Assembly (NCBI GenBank): GCA_022478985.1
Contig: JAKSZP010012164.1
Location: 34,910 to 98,909 of the forward strand
DNA length: 64,000 bases
Source of the DNA: Massospora cicadina
Taxonomy: Eukaryota > Entomophthoromycota > Entomophthoromycetes > Entomophthorales > Entomophthoraceae
Direction: 5' to 3'
In this document: one piece after another, positions 57,878 through 64,000 of the stretch
How the letters are laid out: each line of letters opens with the position of its first letter
Numbering within the stretch: the stretch's first letter is position 1
The notes under the pieces: generated by a model
The model's input: the letters and a program-made list of their open reading frames with translations, nothing else
Told to the model about the DNA's origin: nothing
Database searches by the model: none
Program-made: the position numbers and the translations under genes

Positions 57878-58434
57878 TGTTATAAATTTGGCGATATAAC
57901 TAAGATATGCCAGGGGAATTTGCATGAGGTTTAACCCACTGAGCAATTGGACAGACGATATGGAGTTTGCTAGTCCTTAGAACACACTTAAAATATAATA
58001 AATATGGAGCAATTTCCCCAACACATTTTATTTGATTTTAATCTTTACAGCAGTTACTTGCTGTTCCGTTCTCTTCTCCTACTAATCATTCCTCTCTTCA
58101 ATTGTCCCATCTCACTTATATATCAGCAACTTTGGATAATACCGCTCCATTAGCTTAGACTATTCAGTTCCACAGTATTCTCATTGGATCTGGAAGAAAA
58201 TGGTATTCATAAATTCCCAATTGCCTTAGTTCAAGGCAATATACTCAATATTTGTAAAAATTGACATTGCCTTACTGCCTTATTTGAGGGCGATCCAATA
58301 TTATTCTTTCTTACCCAATGTCGCCTCATCACAAGGAGCTCAAATAATTGTACGGGTAATCATGGTCAGCGGATTCTGGCTAATACACCATGGCTATTTT
58401 GGACTTATCATCTAATCATATCAGAATTTTGACA
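57878..58434 (-). repeat. Gypsy-2 right (5') LTR
   Basis: 557 bp, TGTTATAAAT...TTTTGACA, followed by the atctc duplication. Confidence 0.9.
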
Positions 58435-58439
58435 ATCTC

Positions 58440-59247
58440 CATTATAATTTAAATTCCAGTTTGGCTTTACTTATTTAATCATAAGGTTTTATAGCTAAGA
58501 GGTTAAAATCATCGCTTATTCAGCTTAGAATTATAATTAAAAGCATAATATCAATTAAAAACCAAAAGTAGTATTACCTTAGTAGAACATAATAAATTAA
58601 AAGAATAGATTAGCTCTACCATATATAATGCTATCAAGTTAAAGATCTATAATTTTTTGTTTAGATAACTAGCTTTCTTTTTAAATAGTATATTTTATTG
58701 ATTGCTTGCCCTTGCTATCTTTGTCAGAAAGTTAAGCTTTTTAATTAAATAATAGATATACTTTATTAAGTGCATTGGTATAACTTTATAACTATATAAC
58801 TTTACTAGATATATAAAATCAAATATCGTTGTTCTAATGATAAGTTACATAAAAAGCTTAATCTATTAACTTTTAATTGTAACCAAAGCTATACAATAAT
58901 GTATATTCTTATGAATCAGCTATATTTATAATCATCTTTTGGTAGAATAATTAGTACATTATTTTTAGCTTCTTTATCTATAGTAATAACTGTGTTTTTT
59001 CTTGATCTGTAGGTTAGTTAGTGCAATGATATATCTAAAGTTGAAATCCCCTTTTAAAAAGTAAAGGCATCCCAAGAGCTATAGGCACAAAGCACCAGCT
59101 CTTGGGACATGATCAAGGTAACTTAGCGAGGATATTTACTTGATTTTATATTATAAAGATTGAAGACTATTAACTTACTATAATGTATATATTTCATTAT
59201 ACAGAGTACCGACATCTTTTGAAATGAAGTGAAATTATTTATTAAAC
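58440..59247. other. AT-rich spacer with one hairpin
   Basis: No gene seen. An 11-bp perfect inverted repeat, tcccaagagct (59070-59080) and its complement (59097-59107), surrounds a 16-base loop. Confidence 0.4.
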
Positions 59248-59264
59248 CTAAATTTTTCTAGATG
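59248..59264. repeat. Probable target-site duplication of LINE-F, left copy
   Basis: cctaaatttttctagatg-like sequence. It matches cctaaatgtgcttgatg at 61211-61227 imperfectly, as expected for an old insertion. Confidence 0.5.
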
Positions 59265-61210
59265 CGCTAGATATTTTTTCTTTAACTGAGGCAAGCTGAC
59301 CAAGGGAAAGACATTACCAATACTCAAATGAGCTAAAACTTTAAAAATAAGAATAAAATAAAGTTGAAACGAGACAGACAGATCTGCTCAAACTGACACA
59401 AAATTTAAATAAAATACACCAACCAAGTTGGAAGAGGAAATTGTTATCCATCCATGGTGTTGGTGAAGGGGGATCGGGAGGTTCTTATTCCTCATCTGTT
59501 GTGTACATGTAGTGGCACAAAGCTGATAACAATGGTTTGGGTGCATCATGGAAGTGGGGGTTGAGATAATAAATGGGTTCTTGCAACTCAATATGTTTGC
59601 GATGAGGAGGGTGGAAATATAGTCTGTAAGTGCTTTTTCAGCCTCAAGGCGTACTTTAGGTAGGGTGGCGATAATTGCTAGGTTGTTGCAGGTGATGTGG
59701 GTCTTTGGGCTAAACTTTACAACCACTGCAACTTTTTGAACTGCTGGATTTTCCGCCTGATAGTATTATAGGCGATCTTTTTTCTGTTTTGGAAGCATGG
59801 TACTAGGTAAGTTAGGAGGTGGAAGGCCTATAGCCAGTACTGCAACTGATTTTTCAACAGCTTTACATGTTGGTCAACATTTGGTGGAGGTAACTGCCTC
59901 TTCAGCTAGTTGATGGTCACTTTTGAATGGGGTGGCATCAGGGCGAGGCATATAATGGCACTTTGGGAATTGGGTCGCATCATCAGTATTGAGGTACATT
60001 TTGAATGGAGGGGGCCCAGCCCATTTGGATTCAGGGATAAGCTCACCCGATTCATCAACCTCAACCAAATAATCCCATGGATTTTGGTTGAATTTTATTG
60101 GGTTATTTGAATATGGGCTATCTGTTGCGTTTGGCTGGGAGGATGATTTAGAACTTACTTTAGTCCATTCTGGCTTCTGATTGGTGTGTTAGAGAGAAGT
60201 GGTTCATTAAGTTATTTTTTGGTTGGTTGATTCAGTGGTTGCTGTGGCTGCCAATTTGGGGGAAGGATAGTGCCCCATTCAAAAAATGTCATTGGATAAG
60301 CTATGGGTTCATCATGCATAGAGTCAGGTGTGGATGTCACAGCTTGTGAGATGGAGGGGCAGCACCTTTTCAAATGTTAAGTTTGAAACAGGTAGGGCAA
60401 ATGGTGCGCCCTCCATCCACTCAAGCCCAAAAAGGATGGTCTGGGGAAGAGGGGATAATGGTGCGAGGGGGGATTGAGAGGGCTATTTTTGTTGATACCG
60501 AACAAATAGTTGTGAAGGCGTGGGGGCCTATGAGGTGAGTGGCTTCATTGGGAACCACGAATTGTACCATGGGATAAGAATCATATTCTGATAATCCAGT
60601 GATAATTTCTTTAACTAAAATTTCAGGTGGTAGGTGGGTAGGGAGGCCTGTAAACTGAACCACAAGAGTGGTATCAGTGGGCAACCAGGTACGAGTAGTT
60701 AATAGGGGGTGCCCTGGAACACCAGGGGGATGGTAGCTGCTACTGCAGCATCAACTTCACTTGAGAAGCCAAGATCAAATTACTCCTTTAAGGGGTGGAA
60801 GTTGATGAAGTCTGAAGGCTGAATAACAGCCTAATCTAATTTGATGATTGCTTTATCTGAATAGGGGAACAATTTGCCATGTTCAACCTGAAGGCCAAAT
60901 CACATGTTACTCTGGGGGAGAACAAGGGGGCAGCATGGCACCGCCCAGGTTTGAGTGAGATGTAAGGCTAGGTCCTTATGCAGGACATAGCATGCTGAAG
61001 AATTTGGAGGGCTAGCTGATCCAGCCTGAGCACATTTTGGCAATGACCAAAAAACATTAGGAGGTGGCGCACCACTGCCCCACGTGGTGGAAGCAGGCAT
61101 CAAATGCATTGAAATAGATAACTTGAATAGGGTGATGACGAGTGGAGCTGTTTTTACTAAATTTCAAACTATTATTTGACCAAAATTGAGTGAATCAAGA
61201 GAGAGGAAGT
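59265..61210 (-). mobile_element. LINE-F, second short LINE with ORF1 only
   Basis: 1.95 kb on the minus strand, with the same plan as LINE-E: a homologous 5' region, an ORF1 with zinc knuckle, and a 3' tail CCTTGGTCAGCTTGCCTCAG then TTAAAG. No endonuclease or reverse transcriptase. It is more diverged than LINE-E. Confidence 0.8.
59388..60840 (-). pseudogene. LINE-F ORF1, Gag-like protein with zinc knuckle (broken)
   Basis: The minus strand reads PTDTTLVVQFTGLPTHLPPE and AFTTICSVSTK (60684-60421), parallel to LINE-E. Just after that, CPTCFKL and, one base out of frame, HLKRCC, together form a CX2CX4HX4C knuckle near 60400-60360. A C-terminal piece (59726-59388) matches the end of LINE-E ORF1. 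Many stops. Confidence 0.7.
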
Positions 61211-61227
61211 CCTAAATGTGCTTGATG

Positions 61228-61583
61228 TTACTATAATTGGTATTTATTAGATTATCATAAATCGTTGTTTTATTAAAGAATTTTGAGTACTAAAATATCT
61301 AAGCATATATAATTAGTTGTATATTGTGATGAGTTTATATAGCATAAAATTGGGGAAGGGGCTTGCATACTTGCATGACAACAGAGTAGTTAGCAGATAT
61401 TCCTAAAGGGCATCAAGGATTGTCCATTATTTTTTGCAAATTGTTCATTGTTTGTTGAAGCCTCCAGAATTGAATATGGTGGATGTTTTGTCCATTGATT
61501 TGACTTAGGAATCCTTTACAACTTTTTTGGGATTGGGTTTTTGCCCTCATTGTTTCTCCCGCTCAAGATACTCACATTGTCGT
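61228..61583. other. Spacer between LINE-F and LINE-C
   Basis: No gene or known repeat recognised. Confidence 0.4.
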
Positions 61584-61801
61584 TAACTTTTCTTTCTCAT
61601 TGCAATCACTTTTGCAACCTATTCAATTCAAGACTGAATCTAGTTTGATAATCTCACAGAGGAGATTAGTCTGCGCCCATGTCAGGGAGTTTTTGGGCAA
61701 GCAAAGTAAGAGGAGCAGGTGGAAGGCCCGCGGCCTCCAACGTTTGAAAATGCCCCAGAGAATCTGGCGGAATAGATAAAAATCTTAAAAAACTGGCGGT
61801 C

Positions 61802-62880
61802 ATGATTTCCCTGGAGATACTCGCATGGCAAGCACGATTCAACCAGTACATCAACACGCCACACTCCCAACCACTTTCGTTGGTGGAATTCAGAGTCTGC
61901 GTGTATCTGGACATCCAAAAATGGCCTTATAGGAAAAATTTTGTGAAGATGTACACAAAATTTTCCCAGCCGCGGTATACATTGCACCTCACTCCATGTC
62001 ATGCAGTTGGCTGGACCTAGGTTTCAAAAGCAAAAAAGCAGCAGACGAGGCTGCAGCGGTGCACATAGTGGTCGACCTCCCCAAAGGGCAACGGGTCATC
62101 AAAACTAAATGCACCAGATGGACAAAATCAAACAAAACTTTCCTCACGTTTGACTTTTTGCCTACTACGGTAAAATGTGACATTTTGGAACAACACCTGA
62201 AAGATGGTCTCGCTGTATACAGAGAAATACAATCTTTCAAAATACAACGCTTCACGCTGATGCCACACCTGTGCACCAGCAAAGCTATCGCAGTTCTGAA
62301 CCCAACTGAGGAGATCGCGAAGGACCTAACCCAGATCCCGCACTCCACTTTTATTGATATTGCAGGGTATACCACCCACCCATTCCAGGTGACCGTGGAC
62401 AGCGCGCCCCCCATTTGCACCCACTGTGATGCGTTCAGCCATAAGGCGCACGCATGCCCCATCAAGGAGGGCGTCACATTCCAAGAGCACCCCTCAGCAG
62501 CCATGGCCAGCGGAGAGGCGCACTATGAACCAACTGCAAGCGCCAAGGAGGCTTTCCCATGGGGAGCACAAGGCTGCTACCTATTGGTAAAGCCTATCTC
62601 CCTACAAGAAAGGAAGAAGGCCAAGCAGGCCCATAGGGCCGCGGCCAAGGAAATGGCCAAGGCCACCACCGCTATCCCACACTCACAATGCCAGGAGGAC
62701 ATGGAAGCCTTCGTGGCAGAAGCAACTTGGGAATCCATCAACCAATCAGATTGGGAAGCCCATGCCGAGTGGGCCACTCAATCTGAGGATCTGATGGGAG
62801 ACTCAATATCACCCAATCGTTGCACCCAAGCTCTGGTCAAAACTGACTTGGGACCTATCCCAACTGAAAATTTTTTTTGA
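61802..62880 (+). pseudogene. LINE-C ORF1, Gag-like protein with zinc knuckle (one frameshift)
   Basis: From ATG 61802 the frame runs to about 61975, then needs one extra base to enter the 61996-62880 frame, which is open for 294 codons. It has VYLDIQKWPYRKNFV near the N-terminus, FLTFDFLPTTVKCDILEQHL in the middle, and the knuckle CTHCDAFSHKAHAC (CX2CX4HX4C) near 62418-62459. A Lys/Arg-rich stretch follows (QERKKAKQAHRAAAKE). It is the best-kept ORF1 in the window and the template for reading LINE-B. It would bind and package the LINE RNA. Confidence 0.85.
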
Positions 62881-63117
62881 CCCACTCAACGGTGCACCAA
62901 ACTCATCCGCACCACAAAAATTCATCTGACATCAGGAAAACAAAAAGTGAAGGCCAAAGCCAATGCGACTCTTTCCGCAAAAATCAAAAAACTCCAATAG
63001 CATTGCTGCTAACACCCGCGCTGCTGTGAAAGCCCGTGGGGACCTAGAAGAGGCTGATGGGCCCAGGAGCCCACCCCCTGCACCTAAGGTGCAATGGGGG
63101 AAACCTTCACTTTAGAA

Positions 63118-64000
63118 ATGATGAATAGCGCCAGACTCAAGGCCTCCCTGTCCTGGGCTAGGAAACTGAGTTTTTTACAACACAATTTAACCGTGGATAT
63201 CCTGGCCATCCAGGAGTCCCACTGTCCACGAGGTTCTGAGGAAACTTGAAAAACAATGCTCCTCCCATCCCTATCCTTTTGGTCAAAGCACTGTGGGGTG
63301 CTAATTCAGAAAAATAATTTTTTCAAATTTGTATCCTCAGAAACATTCCTAAATGGCTGAGTGCTCATTGTCACCTTCTCGTGGGCTGATGTAGTGCATG
63401 CAATCATCAACATCTATGCCCCAAACGGTGCACATGAGCGTCAGGAATTTTTCTCATCGGTCAAATCCCTCCTGCTACCCCCTGATTCTTTCCTAGTCAG
63501 CGACCTTAACTGTTGGCTAACCTCACCAACGGACTGGTGGCCTCCCTCACCCCACGCCCCATAGGGTCACATAGAACTACGCATTCTAAAGGCCACCCTT
63601 GGGTTAATGGATGTGCTGCCGCGACATGCCCCACTGCTCAAAAACATGATGCATCCCCATGTCCACAACAGCCAATTAAGGTCCATTACCTGCATTGACC
63701 TTATTCTAACGCCGGCAAAATTCCAACCCCACATCTCCCACTTCAAAACAACGAAAATGGAATTCTCTGACCACCGACTGGTCTCAATAACCTACCACCT
63801 ACCTGTCACAGTTGCTAAGGCCCCACATTGGTGCAAAATCCGCCCCCAAGCTCGCGTCGCCAGGATTTACGTGGGTGGAAGAGGCAACTTTGTGTTTGTT
63901 GCACCGTTTTGCGCGGACCCCATTTCCATATGGGCAACTTTCAAAGAGGACACTATCCGCCACTCTCGCCATCTCTCCCTCCGAACTAAAGAAAACCCTC
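63118..64000 (+). pseudogene. LINE-C ORF2, AP-endonuclease part (broken, continues past window)
   Basis: From ATG 63118 it reads LTVDILAIQESHCPRG, later HAIINIYAPNG, then LVSDLNCWL where the family has GDFN, and FSDHRLVSIT near 63770-63800, the closing motif of AP-like endonucleases. In-frame TGA codons occur near 63246 (a Trp position in LINE-B) and at 63358-63360, the latter shared with LINE-B. Frames change near 63560 and later. Confidence 0.82.

Larger units (their letters stand above)
50718..58434 (-). mobile_element. Gypsy-2, Ty3/Gypsy element (minus strand)
   Basis: 7.7 kb flanked by a perfect 5-bp duplication, atctc (50713-50717, 58435-58439). LTRs are 50718-52399, enlarged by a nested solo LTR, and 57878-58434 (557 bp). 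Without the insertion the left LTR is 558 bp. Same family as Gypsy-1 in LTR, primer-binding site and coding order. A pyrimidine run CCCCCCTTT at 52403-52411 marks the polypurine tract on the minus strand. All coding parts are interrupted. Confidence 0.93.
61584..64000 (+). mobile_element. LINE-C, LINE of the LINE-B family, cut by the window end
   Basis: The 5' end matches the start of LINE-B (AACTTTTCT.TCTC.TTGCAATCAC...), followed by ORF1 and the endonuclease part of ORF2. The reverse transcriptase would lie beyond 64000. Confidence 0.9.

Noticed and set aside
59070..59107. Hairpin as a Helitron 3' end
   Set aside because: An 11-bp stem is present but no CTRR terminus follows at the expected distance on either strand.
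43285..64000. Recoded TGA as a sense codon
   Set aside because: In-frame TGA recurs in the LINEs and in Gypsy-3, but the chitin synthase uses TGG for Trp and has no in-frame TGA. The stops are better explained by CGA to TGA or TGG to TGA changes.
1..64000. CRISPR arrays, bacterial operons, phage genes
   Set aside because: No short regular repeats with unique spacers and no bacterial gene clusters. The introns and retroelements are eukaryotic.

Overview
The window looks like nuclear DNA of a fungus, or of a close relative of fungi. The one host gene I can recognise (43285-48544, plus strand) is a class V/VII-type chitin synthase: a myosin-motor head fused to a membrane-bound division II chitin synthase. 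It carries one very short GT-AG intron. The rest is AT-rich DNA filled with retrotransposons, as in a large, repeat-loaded fungal genome. I cannot place the species more finely.

Layout. 1-386 is the tail of a LINE that starts outside the window. 387-10223 looks like an LTR element, with a complete 6.0 kb LINE (LINE-A, 1277-7310) inserted into it. 10224-18640 holds old LTR-like repeats, a tRNA-derived SINE (15265-15554) and two tiny LINE-A tail insertions (9329-9346, 12141-12188). 18641-39584 is one Ty3/Gypsy element (Gypsy-1, minus strand) blown apart by three insertions: LINE-B in its left LTR, a three-LTR non-autonomous element in its integrase, and another Gypsy element (Gypsy-3) in its right LTR. 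Removing these leaves about 6.6 kb, the same as the related Gypsy-2 (50718-58434) after its own nested solo LTR is removed. LINE-E (39967-41869) and LINE-F (59265-61210) are short elements with an ORF1 only. LINE-D (49453-50469) is a 5'-truncated LINE, and LINE-C (61584 to the window end) is a LINE of the LINE-B family.

How the parts relate. LINE-B, -D, -E, -F and -G, and possibly the SINE, end in related 3' tails (CCCCTGG...GCCTCG...AATAAA). This suggests one reverse transcriptase moving several non-autonomous passengers. The three Gypsy elements share a primer-binding-site motif. Differences between recent repeat copies are mostly CG versus TG or CA, as expected if repeats are CpG-methylated. 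The chitin synthase stays CpG-rich. It needs four 1-base corrections to be read through, all in the same direction, which looks more like homopolymer errors in the assembly than decay.

No tRNA or rRNA gene, CRISPR array or prokaryotic operon was seen. All transposon coding regions seen are interrupted by stops or frameshifts.
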